Shown piece after piece: positions 25,044 through 36,669 of a stretch of 64,000 nucleotides of DNA (the stretch's first letter is position 1; every line of letters starts with the position of its first letter). The notes beneath the pieces were generated by a model, which saw only the letters and a list, made by a program, of their open reading frames with translations, ran no database searches and was not told the origin of the DNA. The DNA comes from Gigaspora rosea (Eukaryota > Glomeromycota > Glomeromycetes > Diversisporales > Gigasporaceae): positions 79,206 through 143,205 of the forward strand of contig QKWP01000762.1 of NCBI GenBank assembly GCA_003550325.1, written 5' to 3'. Made by a program: the position numbers and the translations under genes.

Positions 25044-28000
25044 TTATTTAAAGAGAATACTTTTTATATTATATTTATTAAATTCTGCAGATAAAATAAA
25101 AATCCTGTTTAGCAATGTCATATTTACTGAAAAGGGAATTAATAAACGCGCCAGAGAACTCTCCTTGCATTTCCACCCTGATAGAGCCAAACATCCTAAT
25201 ACTCCAAATTGGCTTCAAGACGAACATAAATGTCTAGGCGTTGAGTTATTTAGATATATTATGGAATTTAAAAAGAATTTGTTGGCTGACTTGGAAAATG
25301 TCTCAAAAAGCGAAGGTTACTTGATTTTTCATGAGAACAAAGCGAACGAGCTTTGGAAAAGAGCGATTGATTACAGAAATGCAGCTAAAAGTGAATGGGG
25401 TAAACTAAAACTATTTAAAAAGGAAGATATCGAAGCATTTAACCCTGTTGAATTAAAGAGTCTTAGTGTGGACACTGGTATATTGGCATATCAAGAATAT
25501 AAAGCAGCTTGCCAAATTGCAGATAAGATGAATCAACTACAAAAACAAGTAAAACTACGAGGATATATGGCATTAAGTTTACATATCTCTAACGGAACAT
25601 TAGAACCCCAATTATATGCTCTATCGGCGATTTATTTGCAGCTTCAAAATTCTGACAAGGTCACGCCGCATGAACTGTCTGAAGCAAAAAAAATATTTGA
25701 TAAAGTTAAAGGCGGCGATTCCAATGAAAATCCTCTTAAATTATATACTGAGTTTAAACCAAAAAGAAATTCTGATAATGCGATGACCGTAATAAAAACG
25801 ATAGATCAAGTGATCCCTTATATTGAAAAAAAGAAAGCTCAACATTTGATTAGCAACGATATTGCAAAAATATGCTCCGAATTAATGCTCAAACCAGACC
25901 GCACTCTAGTTCGTTATAAAGCATCTGAAGAAGAGATATTGAAAGCCAAAAATCGTGCTTTCAAGTACAAAGTGGCAGGAGCATTTTCTTTTGGAGTTAC
26001 TCTACCTACTGCGGGTCTTTATATTTACGAATCTTTAACAACAATTGGAAGTGGCGTAGTAGTATATGCTGGTCCAATTCTTATACTACTGACTAGTATA
26101 GCATTACATAGCGGTATAGCCATGGTGAAAAAAGGTGCAAATTTGCTAAAAGAGCCAAAAATTCGTGAAAAGCTCAACGAAATTATGGATGCAGAATTAA
26201 AAGCTTATGATGAAAGAAAATTTCAGCAGTTTTTCGATGAACTTTCGAAGGAATATGAAAAAGGAATTAGTCTTATAAAATTAGAAAAACCAGATGATAT
26301 TATTAATCCTAAATTTATTATTGCAACACTTATAAGTCATGGATTTAGATCGGATGGTATAGCCTACCTTTTAAATTTAATAGGGGAAGCTATGTGTAGC
26401 GGAAATATCAGTGTTGAAGGAAGAACTAAAAAAGAGTTAATGACTCTAGCGAAAACTGTCTTTAAGGGGGTACTTAATGAAAAACTTATTGAAGAGGCCA
26501 AAAAATTGGATGGCCGCATCCATGAATTACGAAAAAAATATAGAGGAAGCTATCTAAGCTATGCTAAAAGTACTTTTGATAAAATTAGCGATTTTATTTT
26601 ATTTAAAGAATATACTGACCTGGCAGAAGAACATAAAAGTGATGCTCAAGAAATGCCATTTCAAGCAAGATTAGAAGAAATGAGTAATATCGCAAAGATC
26701 AATCTTGCAATCCTCGATATATTAGATGCCGGTTTAGAAGAAATTTCCCGAGCGATCAAAACAATTAAGGAAGTTCAAAATTCGATAAAATACAATTATC
26801 AGTATATTGGTATGGCCAAATTACGCCTAGAGGTTTTGGAAGATCTCTTATGGGTTATTGGAGGTTATGAATGGCCAGAGGAGTTACTTGAACCCGAATT
26901 TAAACAAATCACCTACCCAGTAGAAAAGATTCAGGATGTAGAAGATGAAAATGATGAATACTTGCGATATCTTACCGAAAAACTACAGCATGTATCTTTA
27001 GACAAAGAAAAAATAAACCTATATACACAATTTGCGGTTCATTATGAGAAAATGGCCGAAACAAAAGATAAGTTCGATAAATTAAGTAGTTTATCTCATT
27101 GGCAAGCTGCTCAAAATAATTATAAGGAAGCTCTTGTAATAGATTCTCGCAATCAAGATTTGTATCTTGGTTATGCAAATTGCTTACTGAGAATGTCTAA
27201 ATACACTCAAGTAACTGAACTTTCCAAAATAAACATTGCTTTAGATTCATTACCGGATTATTGGCGCCTTCTTAGTATTGCATATTGTAAACAAACTAAT
27301 TACAAACAAGCTAACGAATGTATCAATGAGGCATTGAGTTTAGATCCTAAAAATATATTGGCTGGAAACCAGAAGAAATTTCTTGAAAAATTTATGTCAA
27401 AAAATAAAATTGAAAACCTTATTGATCGCTATGTAAACGAAAAAAAAAACATAAATTATAAAGTAAAGAATTCATTTAGTAATGAAAGTCCTGCTTATAA
27501 TATCCTATCAATTGATGGTGGAGGTATACGTGGGATATTACCTACTTTATTGCTCAGTGAGATAGAATGTCGTACCCATAAACCCATCTCTTGTTTATTT
27601 AATATGATAGCTGGAACATCAACTGGTGGGATAATTGCAGCTGGATTATCGGCTCCGTGGTTTGACATTGTTTATGAAGCGGTTGTTGTTAGCACCATTG
27701 TTGACGATACCCAACCAATATATGTACCTAAGCTGATTTATGATTATTCGCGGCCGAGGTTCTTGGCTTCAGATTTATTGAATATTTATAAGAATGAAGC
27801 AGAAAATTTATTCAGTAAAAAATGGAAATGGGACATCTTTAATATTCAAATGATGAAAGTGAAGTATACGGACCACGGTCGCTCTAAACTTTTTAATGAA
27901 AAGTTTAAAGAAACACGGTTAGACAAAGTACTCACCGAATTGGTAATTCCTGCAGCAAACGAATCCAATTTGACACAAACACATTTATTTACGCGTCATA

Positions 28001-28505
28001 ATGCTCGTAAAACCCATTAGAAAATGTCACATTGGTTGATGCTTTAATGGCAACAACAGCTGCGCCCACTTTTTTTCCACCTCACAAGATAAATAATAAG
28101 GGAATCTTTTTAGATGGAGGAATACATCTTAATAATCCAGCATCTGAAGCCTATAGTGAAGCTATTAAATATAAGGTGGATGAAAAAAAGATTTCTGTGC
28201 TTTCTCTTGGCACAGGAAGCTATATACCAGATCCTTTCAGTCCTGAGAAGTATCGGGGTCAATTATTTTGGGCACAAAACATCCATAATTCTATAATGTC
28301 CGCACTGGAAGGCAATACCGATCGCCAAATGTATACTAAGTTAGGAAATCGTTATCAGCGATGTCAATTCTGGTTTGAGAACCCGATAAGATTAGATGAT
28401 TTGAATAGCATTCCTTATCTCTTAGAAATGGGCTATCAATATATAGAAGAACTCGATTGCTCTGATGAGAATCCTATTAATAAATTAGTAGAGTCATTTT
28501 ATTAG
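25023..28505 (+). CDS. J-domain/TPR/patatin-like phospholipase, frameshifted
   Basis: One frame is open from 25000 to the TAG at 28018-28020 and continues, one base shifted, to the TAG at 28503-28505. A TTTCAG at 25017-25022 is the likely 3' splice site, so an upstream exon with the start is unseen; the first in-frame Met (25261) lies after the first domain. Counting from 25165, the start holds a J-domain-like HPD loop (LSLHFHPDRAKHPN, HPD at 25174-25182). Residues ~268-318 form a hydrophobic hairpin, ~645-730 two TPR-like units, and ~780 onward a patatin domain. Patatin motifs are the oxyanion loop DGGGIRG (~784-790), the nucleophile in GTSTGG (Ser819) and the partner Asp in LDGGIHLNNP (28113-28115). 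The frameshift sits in an A run at about 28008-28012, where one missing A explains it. If intact it would be a membrane-associated lipid acyl hydrolase with chaperone-recruiting and repeat-sensor parts. I know no name for the whole architecture. Confidence 0.82.
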
Positions 28506-29204
28506 TTTATTATTGTTTTGTAATGAAAATAAAATAAGAAGATATTTTTGTATTGTTATGCGTTGAATTTTTTATTTTTTTATTTTTTTTTTGGTATTTG
28601 TTATTGCTATTTAGCTTTATCACATCTTTTTTTTTATGATTAAAATTTAATTGCATATTAGATACAGTATTATTTTCAGTTGCATTCTATATGAACCTAG
28701 CCAGTACTTTTTTTTTGTGCCCACGTGAGTAAATAAATTATAAAATACTGTAATATTATTATAAAATCCATTTTATGCAAAGAACTTATAGTTTTTAAAA
28801 ATTTTAATATTTAATCTTATACTACTCTAACGATTAACGATATGTTTTACTATTTTAACACGCGCCGGTATTTCAGTGTTTAGGAACTGATGAGGAAAAT
28901 AGTAAGCCAGTAATTTCAAAATACATAGCAGAAAATATAAATTTAACTGGTAACATTATACTTAGGTGCACGTATTCGAAATTAGTAAAATTAAGAAGAA
29001 TCAAAAGACCTGTTGATTTCTCGTGATTTCACACCTGCAGAGATCCCACTTCACTTAAGCTGAACATGAAGAATCTTGCTGTCATGTGTTGTCCATTATG
29101 AAGTCTCATTTATTATAGTGCTGTATTGTAGCTTAAAATAAATGAATTTTGATATTAAATATCAGCGTTGTAAAACTAAATTGATAACATATGGACTATA
29201 GCCT
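28506..29204. other. 3' flank of the patatin gene, no gene seen
   Basis: AT-rich DNA with T-rich runs after the patatin stop. No coding signal, RNA gene or clear repeat was recognised. Confidence 0.4.
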
Positions 29205-30450
29205 ATCAGTGTTGAGCTGGACATTGGACATGGACATTGGACCAACCACCCATGTCCAGTCCAGTCCAATCCATTGGACCAGAAGGGGTTGGACATTGGA
29301 CATTGTGTAACATTAAAATAGTACATAATCATGTGACAATTGGTCAATCAATTATAAATTTTGTACTATTATACTTGATTTATTTTAATATACTTTTGAT
29401 ACAAAGATATAATTCAAATAATCTAACAATTTAAAGATTAACTATAGTTACTACCATATGTTTCTGAAAATAAGCCACCTCTTTTGGATGATTTTGGACA
29501 CAAAAATTCAGGGTATCTTATTTTCAGATATAATCAATTTTTGGTCAATCACCAATAGTCATTATATAGTAAAGTCTAAATTCTACTATATAAATCAATT
29601 ATTAGTACTTAAGAAAACTTGTTTGGAAACTACACTATACACATTCTGAAAGTTTCATCAAAATAGGAGCACTTTTTATTATCTGACTTTTAATTTTACA
29701 TTCTATGAATATATTTTGTTAATAAAATTTTAATCTTTTTGTTGAATGTAAAAATTAAAAGTTATTAATTAATAAAAAGTTATCCAATTTTGTTATAAAT
29801 TTCAGGGGATATGTATTTTAAGATGTTTTTGAGTTTATTGACCAAAAGAGGGGTAGCTTATTTTTGGAAGTGGCTTATTTTGGCAATATACAGTATAAAA
29901 AACTACTAATTTCTATAATTGCAATAGAATCAGCTTAACTAATAGTAATAATAATTATTATAAAATTACTACATATATGTATAGTAGAACACAATCTAAG
30001 TTTGCAATTTGGATTAATCCTTCAATCCAAATAAATTAAGATATCCTGATTAGAGAGTTTTAATCAGATTGGTCAAAGAACTTGAATAACAATATGCTTA
30101 AATGCTAACTTTAATATGTACAATCTAATGCAATTCAATCTGGCTTTGATAGAATCCAGATAATCTATCAAAAAAAGAATTGAAGCATTATATTATAACT
30201 TTGGTATAACTTATTGATAATTGTTAATTCTAAAGTTATATATTAAATAGAATTCTTTTAATGCTCAGGTTTATATAGAATTCTATTGCAACTTATATGA
30301 ATTTAGAATTAATTTAAATTCTTTTATTATATAGATTTAAATAGAATTTTTGTTGTAGCTTATATAATAAATAATTTTAAAAATTTTAGTAAATATTGGA
30401 CCTGGACTATGTCCAAGTATATGTCCAATGTCCTAGCTTGATTGTTCCAT
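29205..30450. mobile_element. Putative hAT-like element with TTGGACATGGAC repeats
   Basis: The left subterminal block (29216-29310) is crowded with TGGACATTGGACATGGAC-type repeats. The right block (30398-30445) carries the complement (ATGTCCAATGTCC, TATGTCCAAG). AGCTGGACATTGGACAT near the left end is close to the reverse complement of the right end ATGTCCAATGTCCTAGCTT. Exact ends and the target duplication are not resolved, and no transposase was recognised in the 1.2-kb interior. Confidence 0.5.
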
Positions 30451-31656
30451 TGACTATATTAATTAACTATTAAAATTAACTAAATAAAATTAGTAACGAT
30501 AAATTTTAAATATACTATTTACTGCAGAAATAATTTTTAGTCTATGATTTTTAGACAAATTACATTCTGTAGGTTGTGAACTTTTATTTTATTTGCGTTA
30601 ATTTTCAAGAAAGTATAAGTATAAAGAATAATTATTGTTATGACTGAGTCTAGAAATTAGAACCTCAATTTAAAAATATAAACCCTGCTAAAGCCACTTA
30701 TACAGTACTTATACTTTCTTATCATCAAAACTAACACTAAGCTATTTAAAAAAAAACACTGAGAATGCACTCCAAAAATTTTTGATAATTCAATTAAATA
30801 ATTAAAATTTCTAACTTTAGCCACAACAATTATTTTTTAAATAGTTCACTCAACTTTATGAATATTTGTTAGTGCGATAGGTAGTTTTTCACACTATCTA
30901 CTTATTTAGTATTTTTCAATAATATTAGAAGATACAGTAAAAAAATTCTATTAAGGAATGTTTTAGCTCTCGCACAACATATAATTTTGGTTAAGTTAGT
31001 TTGCATTAGAATTATTATGATTACTGTAAGAATTTTATTAGAGAATTTACTCCTAATATGGTATACATAATTGTTAAATTATTATTAGAATCTAAGTTGT
31101 TACAAAACTTGTTTGTTATTCTGATGACTACTTCATTAATGCAATAAATGTAGTCAGCTGTTTTTAAAAAGGTGTAGACAGATGTAGATTATAATATCAA
31201 AGGAAATTTATATGATTTCCCAGATTTCCTTCTTTTTTCAAAATTCACTTTAGTAAATTATATAATAATAAAGATTTTTAAAAATTTCCTGGAGATTACT
31301 TTTTCTACTATTCTACTAGAAACACTGGACAAATTTAATGGTAAAATTTTAGTAGCCTAATTTTAAAATTTAAATAAATTTTAAAGGATTCTACTAAAAG
31401 TTAAATTGTAGAATACCTCGAGTATACAGTGAGATTTTGAAATAGTATATAATATATCTTCTATATGATGGTTATCTAAAAAACAGATTAGAGAACTTCT
31501 ATATGTTAGTACAAGTTTAATAAATGAAGTATTTTGTTTGTATAAAAAATAGGTAACTGTAGTTAATAGTTGGAGGCAAATATTTGAACAACACAAAACT
31601 TTTAATCGTGATGATATGAATATATGTATAAATTTTATTTATATTATTGGAGTTTG
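30451..31656. other. AT-rich stretch, no gene recognised
   Basis: No supported exon on either strand. A sequence at about 31153-31180 (CAGCTGTTTTTAAAAAGGTG) is a near reverse complement of 33800-33825 (CACCTTTTTGAAAATAGCTG), which could be the ends of an old 2.7-kb element holding the next two repeats. Confidence 0.3.
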
Positions 31657-31987
31657 CTATTTATTGCCAGTGGTGATCATCACTAGTAATCAATTTACTA
31701 ATTAAAATTCAGGATTAGGTGTAATATGTAGATCAATTTCTGTATAACAAAAACAAACCATTTTTAAAAAATTGCTAAAATTGCGTCTAACCTAAAATTT
31801 CGTCTATGAAACTACTTTTTTTTATAAAAAAAAAATTCCTTGCAGCTCTATTCTAATCTTTAACCTTTACCCTTACCTAATATTAAAGAGATTTATTTAA
31901 TTTTTATTTAATACAAATTGGTTGTTTTGTTTATTTTGTTTTATACATTGTAGATCACTAGTGATTATTACCACTAGCAATAAATAG
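31657..31987. mobile_element. MITE, family A copy 2 (inverted)
   Basis: It starts CTATTTATTGCCAGTGGTG and ends CCACTAGCAATAAATAG. The body is the reverse complement of 1048-1383, including a CCTTTACCCTTACCTAATAT tract. The two copies are 30 kb apart and clearly alignable by eye over their whole length. Confidence 0.75.
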
Positions 31988-32449
31988 TAATTTTATATAT
32001 TATTTATTTTTATATTTAGTTATATTTTTTATATTTACAATAAATTTTGTAAATAGATATTATGAGGTATTATTATATAAATTCTAATTATAGCTTTTTC
32101 AAAAAAGTGTAAACAAGTAATTTTTATGACATATACCCATATTGGAAATTGAAAAATCAGAAATTTAATAATTAACTTTTTTATCATAGACAGTGCAAGA
32201 TACTTAATCAACATATTTTAGAATAGATAATTATTGATATCCATTGTAATTTTTATATTATTAACTATGTACCAATTAAGCACCTCGTACTAATAAATGC
32301 GTAATACCCTTTTCTAATCATTATATTATTGCTATATAAACAAATTATTGCAATGTATATTATTTTGTTTTTATAATCGTATTAATATTAATGGTGGATG
32401 CACTAGATACAAAACTTATATGCAAAAGAGGGACTTGCTTTAGTTGCGA

Positions 32450-33160
32450 AAGGATTACAGTATAATTCCCCAAAAGTTAGTTTCTTGCCAGCTCATTTTT
32501 CTGATACTATATCCCTGACAGAATGTTTTACCTAAAGCACTTTTTGTTGACAGAATCTTTCCTTGACATACCATGCTTTCAATATTCCCTTTCCTAGACA
32601 TCTCATATTTTCGACAAGACATTTATCTGACATGACATATTTCTAATTTGACTTTTCATTGACACTAAGCTTTATTGAATGCACTTTTTCTGACAAGAAC
32701 GATAAACCTAGTGATCATCACATTATGTGAATTCATGTAACTTTTTATTTGTTTACTAGCACTATCAACTCAGCCTAAATTATACTATCACCTACCTCTA
32801 ATCTAACCCTAATTCTAACCCTAATTTAGGCTGAGTGCATAATCATGTGATGTAATAAACATGAATATATCACTCTACTCAATAATTATATTTCTAATCG
32901 GCTAAAGATCTTGTCAGAAAAAATTGGCAGAAGTATATCATGTTGGAAAAATATTCTTTCTGGAATATGTCATGCCAGTAAAATGTTTTTTCGAAAATAT
33001 ATCCTGTTAAGGAAAGAGAAGGTCAAAAACATAGTATATCAAGGAAAGATTCTATCAACAAAAAATGCTGTAGATGAAACATTCTGTCAGGGATATAGTA
33101 TCAGAAAAATGAGCTGGCGGAAAACTAACTTTTGGGGAATCAAGCAAAAACTGTCTAAAG
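32450..33160. mobile_element. Large foldback element with periodic repeats
   Basis: The left arm (about 32450-32703) and right arm (about 32904-33160) are diverged reverse complements: TTCCCCAAAAGTTAGTTT, CTGATACTATATCCCTGACA and GACAGAATGTTT recur in both. Each arm carries TTGACA/CTGACA-like motifs spaced about 25-30 bp apart. The open frame 32911-33174 lies in the right arm and is probably fortuitous. The loop contains telomere-like CTAACCCTAA copies. Confidence 0.65.
32797..32826. repeat. Short interstitial telomere-like tract
   Basis: CTCTAATCTAACCCTAATTC is followed by TAACCCTAATTTAGG. The units resemble CCCTAA but are too few and too irregular for a telomere end. It lies in the loop of the foldback element. 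Confidence 0.4.
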
Positions 33161-34531
33161 TGTTTATACTATGAAGTTGATTTGCAATACAAAATGCAAA
33201 AGTGATATTACAAAACTACTCATAGGGGCAATCGAACTGAACTATCAAATATAATACACAAATTTTTATGCCTAAATGGACAGAAGATCAAGTTTCTTTT
33301 GCTTGAGAAAAAATATTGCATTATAATTATTAAATAACTAAAGGATTCCTTAAATTTTTTTACTTTGTTCACGATACAATAATTGGCTATCAAGATTGAA
33401 TACAATAAAAAAAATCTTTAGCAATGCTAATTGATCAATAGTTGATTTACTGTATAAAGCAAACTCATATAATATGTATAAATGTTGCAAGACTCAAGAT
33501 GGCCATCGTTTTTAGGAATTTATTAAAAATTTTTTAATTCATCTGTTAAAATTTACTTTTAACTTAGAATAGCATTTATTGAATTATAAAAACTATTTCT
33601 ATTGGAAAATTGGTGAAAATCTTTCTCTGTTAGAAGCAAGAGTAAAAAAAAAAGAAGAAAATTTAGAAAATATCATGAATTTCCCTTAAAATGGTGATCC
33701 CTGAGCATTCACATCTTTTTGAAAACAGCTGTAATGTTCTGATTTCCTCTGATTTCCTGATTTCCTCATTTATACACATACGATCAAATCAACCTGATCA
33801 CACCTTTTTGAAAATAGCTGTAATTCGATTAATGGAATTATTCAAATTAATTCCTATGAAGTAAATAAATTAAGTTATTTACTATTTTGGGTTTAGGTCA
33901 AAATATATATATACTAATATACATTTTTGATTAAAAATATAACTAAAAATGGAAATTAGAATATAATAATAATAACAGATAATAATAAAAGAAAATCAGC
34001 ATGACTATACACTGTCACACCGTAAATATAAATATAAAAGACAATTCACAAATAAGTTAATCTTATCAACGATCAGTTAAATTGTTCAAGATGCATATTG
34101 GGCAAATCTAGTTATAAAAGTTAACCGAAAAATGTGACAGCGATGTATGCAAAAAACAAAATCTGTACTCACATCCCTACTGTGTTCAATGTTATATAAT
34201 TATACTTTGTGTTATTTATACTATATCTAATACATATTACTTTTTCTTTGTTTTGTTTCTAAATAAGGATTTAATAAAATTGGTCTTTTAAGTGCATTAT
34301 TTTACTGTTATAAAATGTGTTACTTGTTAACTATATAAATTACTGTGTTAGCTAATATTAATTACATTACGGCACATTTGTAAACTACACCAAAATTTGA
34401 AAAAAGTATTGACTATCATAGTAAGTTAATTTAATTTGACTTTACATTTTGTCTGCAAAGCCAAATGACCATCTTCCTCTATATTTGCTACTTTTCTTAA
34501 TTCTGCAAATGCGCTGTAATGAAAACCTAAT
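33161..34531. other. AT-rich stretch, no gene recognised
   Basis: No exon can be supported. Short repeated phrases such as GATTTCCTCTGATTTCC (about 33740-33765) and two copies of CTTTTTGAAAAxAGCTGTAAT (33715 and 33808) are present. Confidence 0.3.
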
Positions 34532-34669
34532 TACCGTAAACTGCCGTATAAACAGCCCCCCACATATCAGACCCCCTCTTATTTTTACTAATAATTTTCT
34601 TTTTTTTATTAATTAATTTTTTTGGTGGAATGTACCAGACCCGGGCTGTTTATACGGCAGTTTACGGTA
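34532..34669. mobile_element. 138-bp MITE with perfect 27-bp terminal repeats
   Basis: TACCGTAAACTGCCGTATAA (continuing ACAGCCC) at the left is matched exactly in reverse complement at the right end (GGGCTGTTTATACGGC, then AGTTTACGGTA). The perfect terminal match over the whole inverted repeat suggests a young insertion or selection on the TIR. The outer TA may be the target duplication. Confidence 0.85.
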
Positions 34670-34774
34670 GTTAATTCATATTACTAGAAAAATAAATAAT
34701 GTTAGAAGTCCATAGCCGATGACTTTAGTTACACAAATATGCAAATATATGCATACAGGTTGTCAATTACTTAT

Positions 34775-35229
34775 TGTTATGGGGTAAACATGATATTTTC
34801 TAACGATTATTGAAAGTACACTGCGCCACATTTCATATAACAATCAATCATGCATGTTTGACTGATTCGCATATCATTAATTGTGCATAATCGATCATGC
34901 ATGCTCAGGGCTTAGCTTTGGTAAAAATCATCAATCTATTGTATAATACACATAATATGATGGTTATGATTTTAATTTCGTAGTTTCCATAATATTCTAT
35001 AATGTTAGATTAGCGATTCCCATAATATTTGTAAAGTATAAAAAGGAGGTTGTTTTATTTCTGCTGAGCAATAGTTTTTGGATTATAATATAAAAATATC
35101 GAACTATATTAATACACAAATCACATTAATACCAAATTGGATTAAATCACCAAGACCCACCTCTGGTGAGCTACCTTTTATCATCTTTTGCATCGATTAA
35201 ATAATCTTCGTCCATTTCTCCCTGTAACA
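34775..35229 (+). repeat. LTR-like repeat, copy 1 (455 bp)
   Basis: It starts TGTTATGGGG and ends CCCTGTAACA, the TG...CA (TGTTA...TAACA) form of a long terminal repeat. A TATA-like TATAAAAAGGAGG lies inside at about 35038. A related copy lies at 41043-42579 in the same orientation. No clean 5-bp duplication was found at either side, and no gag-pol sequence follows. Confidence 0.6.
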
Positions 35230-35254
35230 ATTGGTGGTGACTATAAGATATGGA

Positions 35255-35465
35255 CTTCTTAGCAGCTAATACTGTATTAAAATTGAAATCTGACAAAAAT
35301 TGTAGAATTTTACCTTATATTACCCCTGAGGTTTTAAACAACTGACAATATTCTAGAGCATTTGATATTTATTCATTGGGTATAATTATATGGAAAATTT
35401 ATATAGCAAACTCGTACCTTTTGAGCAAAAATCAAATTTACATCAAGATTACAATTTCGAATACA
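35255..35465 (+). pseudogene. Protein kinase C-lobe fragment
   Basis: A short plus-strand stretch translates to an activation-loop/APE region and helix F: LPYITPEVLN, then after one stop QYSRAFDIYSLGIIIWKI. These correspond to the APE motif and the D-x-Y-S-x-G motif of TKL-like kinases. Both lobes around it are missing and a stop splits it. It lies just downstream of an LTR-like repeat. Confidence 0.6.
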
Positions 35466-35849
35466 ATGAAATTTATGAATTTGTAATTATTATATTAGAA
35501 ATAACAATTGAATGAAGCCTTTTGAGAACATAAATTCGCAAATTAATACAAAAAAACTAGTAACTTCTGGGACAACCTAAATTAAACCAAACAATTGTAT
35601 ACAATTGTATCAAATGAGGCATGTTATATTTGGCGAGCAGATAAGTTTAGGTGCATGTCGATAGTGCTCCTAGTTCTGGTCCGGGTCTGGTCCGGTCTGG
35701 GTCCGGTCCGGGATCAGACCAGACTCAGACTCTAAATTTTACTAATTTCAGACTTCAGACCAGACTTAGACTCAACTATGAGTCCGGTCCGGGTCTGGTC
35801 CAAAGTCTGCAGACTGGTCTGAGTCCGAATATATTTATATGTATTTTTT

Positions 35850-36017
35850 GGCGCTGAACAAGTTTACTTAGTGCATTTTGTTAGAATAAATTAGTAAAAT
35901 TTTATAAATCATAAGATTTTATAGAATTTTATTAATAAAATTTTATAAAATCTTATAATTCACAAATATTTATTAATTAATTCTAACAAAATGCACTAAG
36001 TAACCTTGTTCAGCACG
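35850..36017. mobile_element. Hairpin MITE, family C copy 1
   Basis: GCGCTGAACAAGTTTACTTA at the left pairs with TAAGTAACCTTGTTCAGC at the right; the interior also folds (AATTTTATAAATCATAAGAT and complement). Confidence 0.75.
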
Positions 36018-36173
36018 TAAACATGCATCAAAACAGCTGTTTTTTTATTTTACTTGTAATTTAGAGATTTGTTTCACAATTTTGGATTTTTGATCAAAAA
36101 AGACAAATTTTAACATCTTATCTCCAAATTTCAAGTAAAATAAAAACAACCCTGCCGATTTAATGTATTTTTA

Positions 36174-36341
36174 GGTGCTGAACAAGTTTACTTAGTGCGT
36201 TAAGTTAGAAATAATTAGTAAAATTTTGTGAATAATAAGATTTTATAGAATTTTATTAGTAAAATTCTATAAATTCTTAAAATTCACAAATTTTTATTAA
36301 TTAATTCTAACAAAATGCAATAAGTAAACTTGTTCAGCACC
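36174..36341. mobile_element. Hairpin MITE, family C copy 2 (central)
   Basis: GGTGCTGAACAAGTTTACTT to AAGTAAACTTGTTCAGCACC, flanked by TA on both sides. It sits at the centre of the 1.18-kb palindrome. Confidence 0.75.
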
Positions 36342-36501
36342 TAAAAATACATTAAATCGGCAGGGTTGTTTTTATTTTACTTGAAATTTTGGAGATAAGA
36401 TGTTAAAATTTGTCTTTTTTTGATCAAAAATCCAAAATTGTGCATCAAACCTCTAAATTACAAGTAAAATAAAAACAAACAGCCATTTTGATGCATATTT
36501 A

Positions 36502-36669
36502 GGTGCTGAACAAGTTTACTTAGTGCAGTTTGTTAGAATTAATTAATAAATATTTGTGAATTATAAGATTTTATAAAATTTTATTAATAAAATTCTATAA
36601 AATCTTATGATTCATAAAATTTTACTAATTTATTCTAACAAAATGCACTAAGTAAACTTGTTCAGCGCC
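36502..36669. mobile_element. Hairpin MITE, family C copy 3
   Basis: GGTGCTGAACAAGTTTACTT to AAGTAAACTTGTTCAGCGCC. It is the mirror-image partner of copy 1 within the palindrome. Confidence 0.75.

Noticed and set aside
32797-32826. Chromosome end or fused telomeres
   Set aside because: Only two to three irregular CCCTAA-like units, in the loop of a foldback element.
32911-33174. 87-residue open frame
   Set aside because: It lies entirely in the right arm of a foldback element, and its composition follows the arm repeats.
35651-35857. 68-residue Gly/Ser/Pro-rich frame
   Set aside because: It is the translation of the GGTCTGGTCC repeat block, not a protein.
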